Assembly: GCA_017307785.1 (NCBI GenBank)
Contig: JAFKGI010000055.1
Span: 1 to 48,043, forward strand
Length of the DNA stretch: 48,043 nt
DNA from: Vulcanimicrobiota bacterium
GTDB taxonomy: Bacteria > Vulcanimicrobiota > Xenobia > Xenobiales > JADMJV01
Direction of reading: 5' to 3'
Made by a program: the position numbers and the translations under genes. A model generated the notes under the pieces. That model did not search any database, was not told the DNA's origin, and saw only the letters and a program-made list of their open reading frames with translations. Positions 1-7,667 of this stretch are shown piece by piece (positions within the stretch are counted from its first letter, which is position 1; every line of letters starts with the position of its first letter).

Positions 1-450
1 GACCGGTGGGTGCGCCGGGACCGGTGGGTGCGCCGGGACCCGTGAGCGCAATGCCGAGACCGGTGAGCGCGCCGAGACCCGTGGGCGCAATTCCGGGACC
101 GGTAGCGGCGCCGACCCCGGTGGCTGCGCCGAGACCCGTAGGCGCGCCGGCACCGGTGGGTGCGCCGGGACCCGCGGGCGCAATGCCGAGACCCGTAGGC
201 GCGCCGGCACCGGTGGGTGCGCCGGGACCCGTGAGCGCAATGCCGGAACCGGTAGCGGCGCCGGGACCGGTGGGCGCAATTCCGAGACCGGTGGCGGCGC
301 CGAGACGGGTGGCCGCGCCGAGACCCGTAGGTGCGCCGGGACCGGTAGCGGCGCCGGGACCCGTGAGCGCGCCGACACCGGTGGGCGCAAATGCCGGGAC
401 AGGTGGGCGCATTGCCGGAACCCGTGCACGCACCCGGCGACGGGATCGGG
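1..450. repeat. Tandem array of mixed 18/21-bp units (family A, copy 1)
   Basis: The stretch is built from about 22 back-to-back units of 18 or 21 bp. On the plus strand each unit has the form CCG-NNA-CCS-GTR-GSY-GCR, with an extra ATG or ATT codon in the 21-bp version. All units are multiples of three and lack stops, so long open frames appear on both strands; on the plus strand one would read Pro-x-Pro-Val-Gly-Ala-(Met/Ile). The array starts before the window edge and stops at the 3' end of the minus-strand membrane protein gene. The same family recurs inverted at about 29552-30190. No start with a ribosome site was seen, so it is annotated as a repeat, not a gene. Confidence 0.9.
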
Positions 451-451
451 G

Positions 452-832
452 CTAGGGGCAGCCGATCCAGGCGGTGGTGGCGATGGCCAGGAAGAGGGCG
501 GGAGCGGGATGGCGCAGGAGCATTCGGGGGTCTCGGGCCAGCATTCCGAGTCCGAGGAGGGCGAAGAGGGCGGCCACCAGCAGGCCGACGCCGGCCGAGC
601 GCGGGTCGCCGGCGGGATAGAAAACCAGTGCGGCGGCCAGGGAGAGCCAGACAGCCGTGAGCAGGTGCCAGGTTCCGCGCAGCAGATGGAAGGTCATGGC
701 CTTGCCGCCGAAGGGGGTGGTGGGCAAATGCTCCGGGTTCATTCGGGTCAGGATCAGAAATTCGCCGAGGCCGGAATGGATGGCGCCGGCGCACACGATG
801 AGGCCGGCGGAAACCAGGAACCAGCTATTCAT
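452..832 (-). CDS. Small polytopic membrane protein, function unknown
   Basis: This is a 126-residue, very hydrophobic protein with about four predicted membrane segments (roughly residues 4-24, 45-70, 78-98 and 105-124). Short loops separate them, one containing a Met-Asn-Pro-Glu-His motif. I do not recognise the family; the size and layout resemble small four-helix membrane proteins of unknown function. It starts 6 bases after the stop of the upstream methyltransferase gene, and the TAAGG of that stop region can act as a weak ribosome site, so the two genes are probably translated from one transcript. The repeat array begins immediately after its stop codon. Confidence 0.75.
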   Translation of the reverse strand: MNSWFLVSAGLIVCAGAIHSGLGEFLILTRMNPEHLPTTPFGGKAMTFHLLRGTWHLLTAVWLSLAAALVFYPAGDPRSAGVGLLVAALFALLGLGMLARDPRMLLRHPAPALFLAIATTAWIGCP

Positions 833-838
833 GGCGCC

Positions 839-1618
839 TTATGCGCGTTTCTGGAGCACGACGGCGTAGCGGTCGCCACCCAGGGGAGACAGTTGCTTAT
901 CCACCATCTCGAAGCGCTCAGCCAGATAGGTCTGGAATTCTTGGGGCTGCTTGGTGTCGTCGTAGGGAAAGAGCAGGAATTCGCCGCCGGGTTTGAGCGA
1001 GCGGTGCACTTCATCGAGGGCCAACTTGCGGTCTTCCACGGACGAGGAGACGAAGGGCGGGTGGCAGGAGGTCAGGATCAGGTCGCAGGAGTCGTTCTGT
1101 AAGGGCAGGGCGTAGGTGTCGCCTTTGACGTTCCAAAACTGCTCGGCCCCATCGGCCTTGAGGAATTCGATCTGTTTCTCGGCCAGCGGTTCGGAGAGGT
1201 CGACGCTGACATACCGGTTGCCGCCGTGGGCCAGGTTCTCGGCGACGGTGGTGGAGGTAGCGGCGCCCAGTTCGGCCACCGTCAAGTTTTGCGTGTGCGT
1301 GTAGCGGGCGGCCAGCATCGGACCGATCAGGGTTTTCAGCTCGGAGCGGGGACCGTCGCGCAGTTCTTCCACGGGCGCGGTGGAGACGTAATTGCGATGA
1401 TGGGCTTCAATCTCGGGGGTGACCACCCAGCGCTTGCTGGGAAAACCGCCCAGCTTGACCTCGGGCTTGCGCACCACGTCGGCGATGGCGGCGGGAATCT
1501 CCTGGGAGCCGCGACCGAAGATGACGCAATGGTCGATCGGTTCCGCGCTGGCGGGAGCGGCGGCGGGGCGGCGGGCTGGTTGGGGCTGACGGGTGGTGGG
1601 CAGAGACTGAATCTTCAT
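839..1618 (-). CDS. Class I SAM-dependent methyltransferase
   Basis: The 259-residue product has a Rossmann-type methyltransferase core. Motif I is VAELGAATSTTVAENLA, the acidic end of strand 2 is YVSVDLSEP, motif IV is DSCDLILTSC, and the post-I region carries LKPGGEFLLFPYD. The substrate cannot be deduced. The first 35 residues are a Pro/Ala-rich tail starting MKIQSLPTTRQ, very like the start of the peptidase at 30251-31873 and the M48 peptidase at 24279-25193; this supports the ATG at 1618 over an upstream alternative at 1645. It lies 56 bases downstream of the Hsp90-like gene and 6 bases upstream of the membrane protein gene, on the same strand. Confidence 0.8.
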   Translation of the reverse strand: MKIQSLPTTRQPQPARRPAAAPASAEPIDHCVIFGRGSQEIPAAIADVVRKPEVKLGGFPSKRWVVTPEIEAHHRNYVSTAPVEELRDGPRSELKTLIGPMLAARYTHTQNLTVAELGAATSTTVAENLAHGGNRYVSVDLSEPLAEKQIEFLKADGAEQFWNVKGDTYALPLQNDSCDLILTSCHPPFVSSSVEDRKLALDEVHRSLKPGGEFLLFPYDDTKQPQEFQTYLAERFEMVDKQLSPLGGDRYAVVLQKRA

Positions 1619-1674
1619 GGCTTCAGCATAGGCCGGGGGCCTCACAGATAGCTGAAAGACGAGATAAATATTGG

Positions 1675-4386
1675 CTAGGAACGCTCACACTTCAGCAATA
1701 ACTCGCGGGCCCGCTGCTGGCGCTCTTCGAACATGTCTAACAAGCTGTTGTCGAGTCGGGCTTCGAGAAAGCGGGCCAGGCATTCCCGCGCCTTCTGGTA
1801 GTCGCCCAGTTGGAAGTAGGCCTGACCGCGCAACTCGGCCAGTTCGAAATACTGGCCCCTGCCGGCCTGCTCGGTCCGGTCGCACAGCCGCAGTTGCTCC
1901 TCTGGAGTTTCGGCCAGGCTGGCCCGGATCATCAGGGGGTATTGTTCTTCGCTGTCCGGCAGGGCGGCCCGGGCTTCGTCGAGGCGGCCAAGCCACATGA
2001 GATTCTCGGCGACGCAAGTTGCGTAGCTGGGGTGAGGATCGAGTTCGGCAGCCTGACGGTGATGCCTCAACGCGGCTTCCCAGTTTCCTACTAGCGACTC
2101 GCTCAGTCCGGTGACCATCAGGCCTGCCGCCTTGATGGGGGGCACGCTCAGCTTCGCGCGAACCAACTCGCGAGCATCCTGCCAGCGCCGACTGCGCAGG
2201 TGACTCCAGGCAAGCATGAAGTAGCGGTACAAAATCTGATCCGAGTTTCCTTTAGGATCTCCCTCCAACATGAATCGGAGCTCGTGCAGCTCGCGCTCGT
2301 TCTCGTATTCGGCCCACTCCAGCAGCAGAGGCAGCAGGCGCTCTCGCTCCAAACCGCAGGATGGCTCATCGGCCAGGGCAACCAGCAAATAGGCGGTATT
2401 CAACTCACGCTCTTCGGAGCGCATTTCGTCGCGGGCACGCCGCACGACTCGCTGGAGCTGGTCGGCACCTTCGTTAGGAGACGGGTCGGGCATCAGATCC
2501 AGCAAGTCGGCAACTCGCAACATCTGATGGGCAGAGCACTCGCGATAGCGAAGAAACCTGGACAGGAGTTCTGTGGGACTCGTCGCTCCCCGCAGCAATC
2601 TCAGGGCGGTATTGGTGATCGGCCGGCTGACGCTGGCAGGCGAAGTTTCCTCCAGGGCCCCGGGCAGAAATAGATACATCAACGCAATGGCCTCGCCTAC
2701 GGGAGACACGACAGCGTTCGCGGGGCCGTCATTTCGCCCCACGGTGAGGTAACGGACCGATTTTCCCAGTTGGCGCAAGGGCACTTTCTCCCCGGAGTGG
2801 CTGTCAAAGCTTAGACGGTCGGCAATTTCCTGGAGCTGCTTGGCGCGGATCACCCCTCGACAATGGGAGATCTGGAACTGAGATTTGGGATCGAGCAAAA
2901 CGTCCAGGGGATGACGGCGCGCGTATTCTTTTGTGAACCGCTTCACCACGGCGAGCTTGAGCCAGACGAACATCTGCAAAAAGTGGTAGCGCTCCAGGTG
3001 CTCGAAAGGACCGGAGAACTTCATCAGCCGGAGAGTCCAATAGAGTTCCCCTATGGGCAAAACGCCCAGGCCTTTTCCTTCCCTGGCAGCGTCCACTCCT
3101 TCGGGCACGGTCCTCTGCTCCAGCACCTCTTCCCGAATGAACTCGCGAAAGCCGTGCAGATCCGGGTAACGGCGCAGCCCGGCCTCTCCCCTACCCTTCA
3201 AGAAGGGGATGCGCACCACGTAGTCCTCGGGGTTCGGGAGGCGGGGCAGGTTGATCTGGCCCTGCAGGTGGTCGAGGTTGATCCAGTTGGAAAAGAGGGC
3301 GCAGAGTTGCTTTTCGTGGGGGTGGTCGACGATCAGGACGCGGTGAGGTTCCCACTCGATTTGCATGGCGTAGGAGACGACGGGCAGCCAGCCGTGTTCC
3401 AGGTATTCTTCGCGGATCTGGCTCAGGCAGGCGATGGAGCCGTCGGCGCGGCGGAAGATGGGGGCTTCGAGCAGCAGGGGCAATTGGCTGGCGCGGCTGG
3501 AGGCGACCAGGGCGGCGAAGTGTTGGCGGAAGCCACGGTTCAAGACGACTTCGCTGAGCTGATCGTGAATCCAGCTGAGCCAGTTCTTGAATTCGGTGCC
3601 GTGGACCACTTGTTTGCGGGAGAGGTCGAGCGGCAGCCCGTCGCTCCACCAGAGGGCGACGACACCGGCGATGGGAGCCGCGAAGGGGTAGGAAACTCCG
3701 TGGCGGATCAGCTGCCAGTCTCCCTGACCGAAGTATAGGACGCCTTCGCCCCAGGGATTGGGAGGTAGTTCCACCCAGTCGTGGGCGCTGATCCAGTCGG
3801 GATCGAGACCAGTGGTTTTGAAAGCCAGGGGAGTGACGACCGGAGCGGGAGGGCGTCGCGGCGTCAGTTGCAGGCCGGCGTAGCGACCGCGCGTTGTGAG
3901 CAGGTGACTGGTCAGACGAGGGCGCCCGATGGCTCGTTGCCACCAGGGCCTGGTCAAGGTAAGGCAGTTCGGTGCGGGGCCGGCATGGTCGTCGACCACC
4001 AACTGGTCGCCGACAAAGAACGCGCGGCCGTGGGGGGTCTGGAAAGAGACCGTTCCCAGACGCCTGGCGGCCAGCAAAGCAATGCCCAGTTCGGAAAGCA
4101 GACTTCCGGCCTGACCCAGGCTGGGCAAGATGCGCTGGAGTTGCTCGAGATCCAGGGCCGGCTCGCTCCAGCTCAGGCGAGTGGTGGCCCCCTTTTGCTC
4201 CAGACGAAACCAGTGCGAGCCGTTGAGGACGGCGGCGGCCAGCAGCGGCAACACAAACTCCTCCGGGTCGGCGATCTGAAAGGACCCGAGCACTTGCTGC
4301 ATGCGGTGGAGGTCGGCCGAAAAGGTCCCCGACCCATGAAGCTCCCCCTCACTCTTCAGCCCCTCCAGATAGTCCATTGCTACCAT
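1675..4386 (-). CDS. Divergent Hsp90-like protein with C-terminal TPR repeats
   Basis: This is a 903-residue cytoplasmic protein without signal peptide or membrane segment. The first 200 residues look like a degenerate GHKL/Hsp90 ATPase fold: a helix VLPLLAAAVLNG where the N-box should be, then LGIALLAARRLGTVSF (about residues 100-115) resembling the glycine-rich lid region, but the usual catalytic Asn/Asp residues are not obvious. Around residue 245-275 the segment GVVALWWSDGLPLDLSR followed by amphipathic helices matches the Hsp90 middle-domain signature GVVDS-x-DLPLN-x-SR. The C-terminal 200 residues contain TPR-like helix pairs (for example WEAALRHHRQAAELDPHPSY). It follows the SpoIIE phosphatase by 13 bases. 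A role as an ATP-independent chaperone or signalling adaptor is inference. Confidence 0.8.
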   Translation of the reverse strand: MVAMDYLEGLKSEGELHGSGTFSADLHRMQQVLGSFQIADPEEFVLPLLAAAVLNGSHWFRLEQKGATTRLSWSEPALDLEQLQRILPSLGQAGSLLSELGIALLAARRLGTVSFQTPHGRAFFVGDQLVVDDHAGPAPNCLTLTRPWWQRAIGRPRLTSHLLTTRGRYAGLQLTPRRPPAPVVTPLAFKTTGLDPDWISAHDWVELPPNPWGEGVLYFGQGDWQLIRHGVSYPFAAPIAGVVALWWSDGLPLDLSRKQVVHGTEFKNWLSWIHDQLSEVVLNRGFRQHFAALVASSRASQLPLLLEAPIFRRADGSIACLSQIREEYLEHGWLPVVSYAMQIEWEPHRVLIVDHPHEKQLCALFSNWINLDHLQGQINLPRLPNPEDYVVRIPFLKGRGEAGLRRYPDLHGFREFIREEVLEQRTVPEGVDAAREGKGLGVLPIGELYWTLRLMKFSGPFEHLERYHFLQMFVWLKLAVVKRFTKEYARRHPLDVLLDPKSQFQISHCRGVIRAKQLQEIADRLSFDSHSGEKVPLRQLGKSVRYLTVGRNDGPANAVVSPVGEAIALMYLFLPGALEETSPASVSRPITNTALRLLRGATSPTELLSRFLRYRECSAHQMLRVADLLDLMPDPSPNEGADQLQRVVRRARDEMRSEERELNTAYLLVALADEPSCGLERERLLPLLLEWAEYENERELHELRFMLEGDPKGNSDQILYRYFMLAWSHLRSRRWQDARELVRAKLSVPPIKAAGLMVTGLSESLVGNWEAALRHHRQAAELDPHPSYATCVAENLMWLGRLDEARAALPDSEEQYPLMIRASLAETPEEQLRLCDRTEQAGRGQYFELAELRGQAYFQLGDYQKARECLARFLEARLDNSLLDMFEERQQRARELLLKCERS

Positions 4387-4399
4387 GACTACGGGAAAG

Positions 4400-5434
4400 T
4401 CAGTCGTGATTCCTTACCACGGCCAGGGCGCAGATGTCGTCGTGGGGGGTTTCCACTTCGTCAAAGGCGTCCAGGGCCGCCAACAAGTCCCGAATGATCC
4501 GGTGAGAACAGGGATAGGGCGGGGCAACCGCCGCGCGCACACCTTCCTCGCCAAAGGATTCCCCCGAACGGTTTCGAGCATCCAGCACCCCGTCGCTGGT
4601 GATGAGCAGAGCCTGACCGGGCTTCAGAGGAATGCGGTGGGAGTGGAATTCTTGCTCGGGAAAAAGTCCTAACGGCAAGTCCGGCTGCTCGAGCATCTTC
4701 ATTTCCTCGCCAAGCAGCACGAACTGAGGGCTCTGGCCACAGAGAATCAGCTCCACGCTGCCGTCCGAATGGCAGCGTCCGAAAGTAGCGGCCACATAGC
4801 GCTCGGCTCCGGTGTTCTCGTAGAGCAGACTGGAAAGACGGGAAATTTCCTCGCAGAAATCCTGGTCGTAACGGGCTGAGGCACGCCAGAGGGTACGGCA
4901 TTCCGTGACCAGCAGGGTGGAGTCCAGACCGTGGCCGACGGCGTCCGCCAGCAGGAAGCGGATGTTGCGCTCGCCGGCGGTGTAGGAATAGAGGTCGCCG
5001 CCCAGATGCAGAGCGGGGCGCAGGCAACCCGAGATCTCCCAGCCGTTGTAGCTGAGTTTGCTCTTGGGCAGGCTTTCCTCGAGAATGCGCCGGGCCACGC
5101 GCAGGGATTCCACCAGCTGCTGGCGCTGCTGCGAAGCCTGGCGCAGGCGATTGTGCACGATGGACCAGCTGACCAGGCGCAGGAATAACTTGTCCAGAGG
5201 GCGCTCCGAGCAACACCCTTCCGAGCCGAAACGCACGTAAGCCACCACATCGTGACCGCCGGCGTCGTAGACGGGAGTGGCTTCGCTCAACTCTTCCAGG
5301 GCGATTTCGGTGGGGCAGTCGTAGAGCCGGCCGCCGGCACGTTCTAGAGCCTGGCAGACCAGGCCGAGATCTTCGACGTCCACCACTTCTTCCCAGGTCT
5401 CCAGGAGCAATTCCAACGCCGGTTCGTGCTTCAT
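4400..5434 (-). CDS. SpoIIE-type PP2C serine phosphatase
   Basis: The 344-residue protein has an N-terminal sensory-like region (about 1-90), a short coiled coil (RQASQQRQQLVESLRVARRI, about 98-118) and a SpoIIE/PP2C catalytic domain to the end. Metal-binding motifs are visible: GGDLYSY, LLADAVGHGLDS, and the late TSDGVLDARN. Such enzymes dephosphorylate Ser/Thr, often on anti-anti-sigma factors. No kinase or STAS partner is encoded here; the only neighbour in the operon is the Hsp90-like TPR protein 13 bases downstream. The N-terminal part is not a clear GAF or PAS by eye. It contains conserved-looking cysteines (GCCSERP) of unknown meaning. Confidence 0.88.
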   Translation of the reverse strand: MKHEPALELLLETWEEVVDVEDLGLVCQALERAGGRLYDCPTEIALEELSEATPVYDAGGHDVVAYVRFGSEGCCSERPLDKLFLRLVSWSIVHNRLRQASQQRQQLVESLRVARRILEESLPKSKLSYNGWEISGCLRPALHLGGDLYSYTAGERNIRFLLADAVGHGLDSTLLVTECRTLWRASARYDQDFCEEISRLSSLLYENTGAERYVAATFGRCHSDGSVELILCGQSPQFVLLGEEMKMLEQPDLPLGLFPEQEFHSHRIPLKPGQALLITSDGVLDARNRSGESFGEEGVRAAVAPPYPCSHRIIRDLLAALDAFDEVETPHDDICALAVVRNHD

Positions 5435-5526
5435 GACACTCTAGTCTAACTCGGTATGCCGGGATCTGGTCAGGACCCAGATCCTGCTCTCCAGGTAACG
5501 GCTACCCGAAGGCCGAATAGTACACG

Positions 5527-5901
5527 ATGAAGATTCCCGGACCGGATCACCCGATTACCGTCAAGCCCACCGAAGGGCGCGTTACCGTGCGCTGGAACGG
5601 ACAGGAAATCGCCGACAGCGGACGAGCGCTGACCCTGGAGGAAGCCGGTTTCCCGCCGGTCCAATACCTTCCGTTGGAAGACGTGCGGTCGGAACTGTTC
5701 GAACCGTCTCCCCACGTGACTTATTGCCCCTACAAGGGCGACGCCTCTTACTACACCTTGAAAGGCGAGGGCCAACGAAGCCTGAACGCCGTCTGGACCT
5801 ACAAAGAACCCTTCGCGGCGGTGGCCTCCATCGCGGGCTATGTGGCCTTTTATCCCGACCGGGTAGACAAGATCACGGTGACGGAGAGGACGCTGGCCTG
5901 A
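5527..5901 (+). CDS. DUF427 family protein
   Basis: The 124-residue protein matches the DUF427 fold: an N-terminal beta-rich part (VRWNGQEIADSGRALTLEE), the hallmark HVTYCPYKGDASYYTL in the middle, a short WTYKEP segment and AGYVAFYPDRVD near the end. Full length is normal for the family. The molecular function of DUF427 proteins is not established. Its stop codon overlaps the start codon of the next gene by one base (TGATG), so the two are translationally coupled. It diverges from the SpoIIE gene with only 92 bases between them. Confidence 0.9.
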   Translation: MKIPGPDHPITVKPTEGRVTVRWNGQEIADSGRALTLEEAGFPPVQYLPLEDVRSELFEPSPHVTYCPYKGDASYYTLKGEGQRSLNAVWTYKEPFAAVASIAGYVAFYPDRVDKITVTERTLA

Positions 5902-6326
5902 TGTTTCCCGCCATCCAAGGCTTTAAGCCGCTGCAGACCGTTTCCGCTCCCAAGCGACCGGTCGAGACGAAGGCGCCGGAAGCGGCCGAACCGGGCGAGA
6001 CATTTACTCCGTCGGAAAGCAAGCCGTCGGCGGTTCAGCATCTGCTGGACGTGAGCAGCAAGAGTCTGGTGATTGGCGCCGGGTTGACCTTGATGGGAGT
6101 GCCGGCCCCGATTTCCGCCACCATTGCCGTCGGCCACCTGGTGACGCAGGCCGCTCCCGAGACGACCGGTAAGATTTTATCCAACACGGCCACGGTGGTG
6201 GGTGTGGCCACGGCCGGAGTGTTGACATTGGGTGGGGCTCTGGCCGCCCCCGTGGCCGAACTGGGAGGCCAGTTCGTGCGCCACGGGGTGGGACATGCGT
6301 TTCTACCCGGCTTCTCCGGCGACTGA
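5901..6326 (+). CDS. Small protein with two hydrophobic segments, function unknown
   Basis: The 141-residue protein begins MFPAIQGFKPLQTV and has a Pro/Lys/Glu-rich N-terminal tail of about 45 residues. Two glycine/alanine-rich hydrophobic stretches follow, near residues 57-80 and 93-118, which could be membrane helices or a helical hairpin. The chosen start is the ATG that overlaps the DUF427 stop codon. The Pro-rich tail is of the same style as those on the methyltransferase at 839 and the M48 peptidase at 24279. Its 3' end overlaps the convergent cupin gene by 24 bases. I do not recognise a family. Confidence 0.7.
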   Translation: MFPAIQGFKPLQTVSAPKRPVETKAPEAAEPGETFTPSESKPSAVQHLLDVSSKSLVIGAGLTLMGVPAPISATIAVGHLVTQAAPETTGKILSNTATVVGVATAGVLTLGGALAAPVAELGGQFVRHGVGHAFLPGFSGD

Positions 6327-6704
6327 GTAGTCTTCTTCGCTGACCTGCTCGAGCCAGTCGACGGGGCTACCGTTAAAGGCCTCTTGAACGGCGATATGGG
6401 TCATCCCGGTGGTTTTGGTAGCGCCGTGCCAGTGCTTCTCCTCGGGAGCAAACCAGACCACGTCGCCGGGCCGAATTTCCTCGCGCGGTCCGCCCCAACG
6501 CTGGGCCCAGCCGCAGCCGGACATGACGATCAGGGTCTGTCCCAACGGGTGCGTGTGCCAGGCGGTACGCGCACCCGGTTCGAAAGTAACCCAGGCGCCC
6601 TGCACGCCGTCGGTTTTGATGAGCGGATCGATGCGCACGTTGCCGGTGAAATAGTCGGCCGGGCCTTGGCCGGACGGTTGAGAACCTGCTCGCTTGATTT
6701 CCAT
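6303..6704 (-). CDS. Cupin-domain protein
   Basis: This 133-residue single-domain cupin (COG1917 type) carries the metal-binding pattern of motif 1, TAWHTHPLGQTLIVMSGCG, and motif 2, PGDVVWFAPEEKHWHGA. Two histidines in each motif and nearby Gln/Glu residues would form the metal site. Such small cupins often sit beside SDR or carboxymuconolactone-decarboxylase genes under TetR or LysR control, as here. It lies 69 bases downstream of the SDR gene on the same strand. Its ribosome site, AGGAAGG, is within the 3' arm of a terminator-like hairpin, so its expression may be attenuated relative to the SDR gene. Confidence 0.88.
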   Translation of the reverse strand: MEIKRAGSQPSGQGPADYFTGNVRIDPLIKTDGVQGAWVTFEPGARTAWHTHPLGQTLIVMSGCGWAQRWGGPREEIRPGDVVWFAPEEKHWHGATKTTGMTHIAVQEAFNGSPVDWLEQVSEEDYSVAGEAG

Positions 6705-6735
6705 AAAAATGCCCCTTCCTGGTGTGGAAGAGGCA
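6705..6735 (-). terminator. Terminator-like hairpin overlapping the cupin ribosome site
   Basis: Read on the minus strand, TGCCTCTTCC pairs with GGAAGGGGCA across a 6-base loop (one G-U pair), followed directly by TTTTT and then the cupin ATG at 6704. The second arm contains the Shine-Dalgarno AGGAAGG. The structure can act as an intrinsic terminator after the SDR gene and, when folded, would also hide the ribosome site of the cupin. Confidence 0.65.
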
Positions 6736-6773
6736 CTTCGTCGTTCCTTCTTGGTTGGCTTTTTCGTCTTGCC

Positions 6774-7565
6774 CTAGCGGCGCTCTACGGGTCTATAGCG
6801 CTCGGCCACCACCGACTGGCGGAGGTCTCCGAGCAGCGCCTGCCGACTTGCCTCCAAGGTTTCCCAGGACTGGGCGCTCTGGACCGGCGGAATGGTCACA
6901 CCTTCGCGGCGGTCAAAGCCGACCAGGGCCGCATCGACCAGGTCGTCGACCTCCATCACCTCGGGCAAGCTGGCGATGTCCTTACCGGAGCGCTCCCAGA
7001 TTTCGGTGCGGGTGGCGGCCGGCAATACGGCCTGGACGTAGACGCCGCTGGCGGAGAGTTCCAGATTCAGGCCCTGAGAGAGAAAGAGAACGAAGGCTTT
7101 GGTGGCACCATAAATGGTCATTTGAAGTTCGGGAGCCAGTCCCACCACCGACCCCAGGTTCACGATAGACCCACCCCCCTGACTGGCCAGTCGCGGCGCC
7201 ACAGCGGCGGCCAGCCGGGTGACCGCATTGATATTCAGAGAAAGCAGTCGTTCGATGCTGAGGCTATCCTGCCGGAGAAAACTGCCGGACTGGCCCATCC
7301 CGGCGTTGTTGATCAGGATACCGATTTCGGAATCCTGGCGCAGGCGGTTTTCGACGCCGGCCAGCTCCGCCTCCGCGCTCAGGTCGGCCTGTAGCACCTC
7401 GACCTGGACCTGGTAATCAGCCCGAAGGCGGGCGGCCAGGGCTTCCAATCGAGCCTGGTCGCGAGCCACCAACACGAGGTCGTGGCCGCGGCGGGCGAAG
7501 CGGTCCGCGTAGGTGGCGCCGATTCCCGTTGAGGCGCCGGTGATAAGCACTTTCTGCTGAGTCAT
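6774..7565 (-). CDS. Short-chain dehydrogenase/reductase
   Basis: The 263-residue product is a classical SDR. It shows the dinucleotide-binding TGASTGIG near the N-terminus, LVLVARD at the end of strand 2, ILINNAGMG, the catalytic serine in IVNLGSVVG and the YGATK active-site pair. The C-terminal substrate region gives no clear substrate. I chose the ATG at 7565 because it is preceded by AAGGAG and starts the typical MTQQKVLITGAS sequence; upstream in-frame ATGs lie in the promoter region. It is divergent from a TetR regulator, which probably represses it, and precedes the cupin gene. Confidence 0.92.
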   Translation of the reverse strand: MTQQKVLITGASTGIGATYADRFARRGHDLVLVARDQARLEALAARLRADYQVQVEVLQADLSAEAELAGVENRLRQDSEIGILINNAGMGQSGSFLRQDSLSIERLLSLNINAVTRLAAAVAPRLASQGGGSIVNLGSVVGLAPELQMTIYGATKAFVLFLSQGLNLELSASGVYVQAVLPAATRTEIWERSGKDIASLPEVMEVDDLVDAALVGFDRREGVTIPPVQSAQSWETLEASRQALLGDLRQSVVAERYRPVERR

Positions 7566-7599
7566 TGAGGTGAAGTTCTCCTTGGTTTTCATAAACGCA

Positions 7600-7628
7600 A
7601 TAATGACGATCATCATCTTTAATGTCAA
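7600..7628 (-). promoter_or_regulatory. Sigma70-type promoter of the SDR gene
   Basis: On the minus strand TTGACA (7628-7623) is followed after exactly 17 bases by CATTAT (7605-7600). The first copy of the repeated operator motif lies inside the spacer, the expected place for repression by the divergent TetR protein. Confidence 0.65.
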
Positions 7629-7651
7629 GGGTTTTGATTACGATCATCATC
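7606..7651. promoter_or_regulatory. Direct-repeat operator candidate for the TetR regulator
   Basis: The 12-base sequence ACGATCATCATC occurs perfectly twice, at 7606-7617 and 7640-7651, 34 bases apart (start to start). One copy is in the spacer of the SDR promoter and the other in the spacer of the divergent tetR promoter. TetR proteins usually bind inverted repeats; here each half contains GATCATCATC with only the partial dyad GATC, so the exact site is uncertain. Confidence 0.55.
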
Positions 7652-7661
7652 CGGGTATAAG
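7634..7661 (+). promoter_or_regulatory. Promoter of the tetR gene, probably giving a leaderless mRNA
   Basis: TTGATT (7634-7639), a 16-base spacer and TATAAG (7656-7661) form a good sigma70-like promoter. Transcription would begin near 7668, which is the GTG start of the regulator. The second operator repeat fills the spacer. Confidence 0.55.
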
Positions 7662-7667
7662 GAGAGG

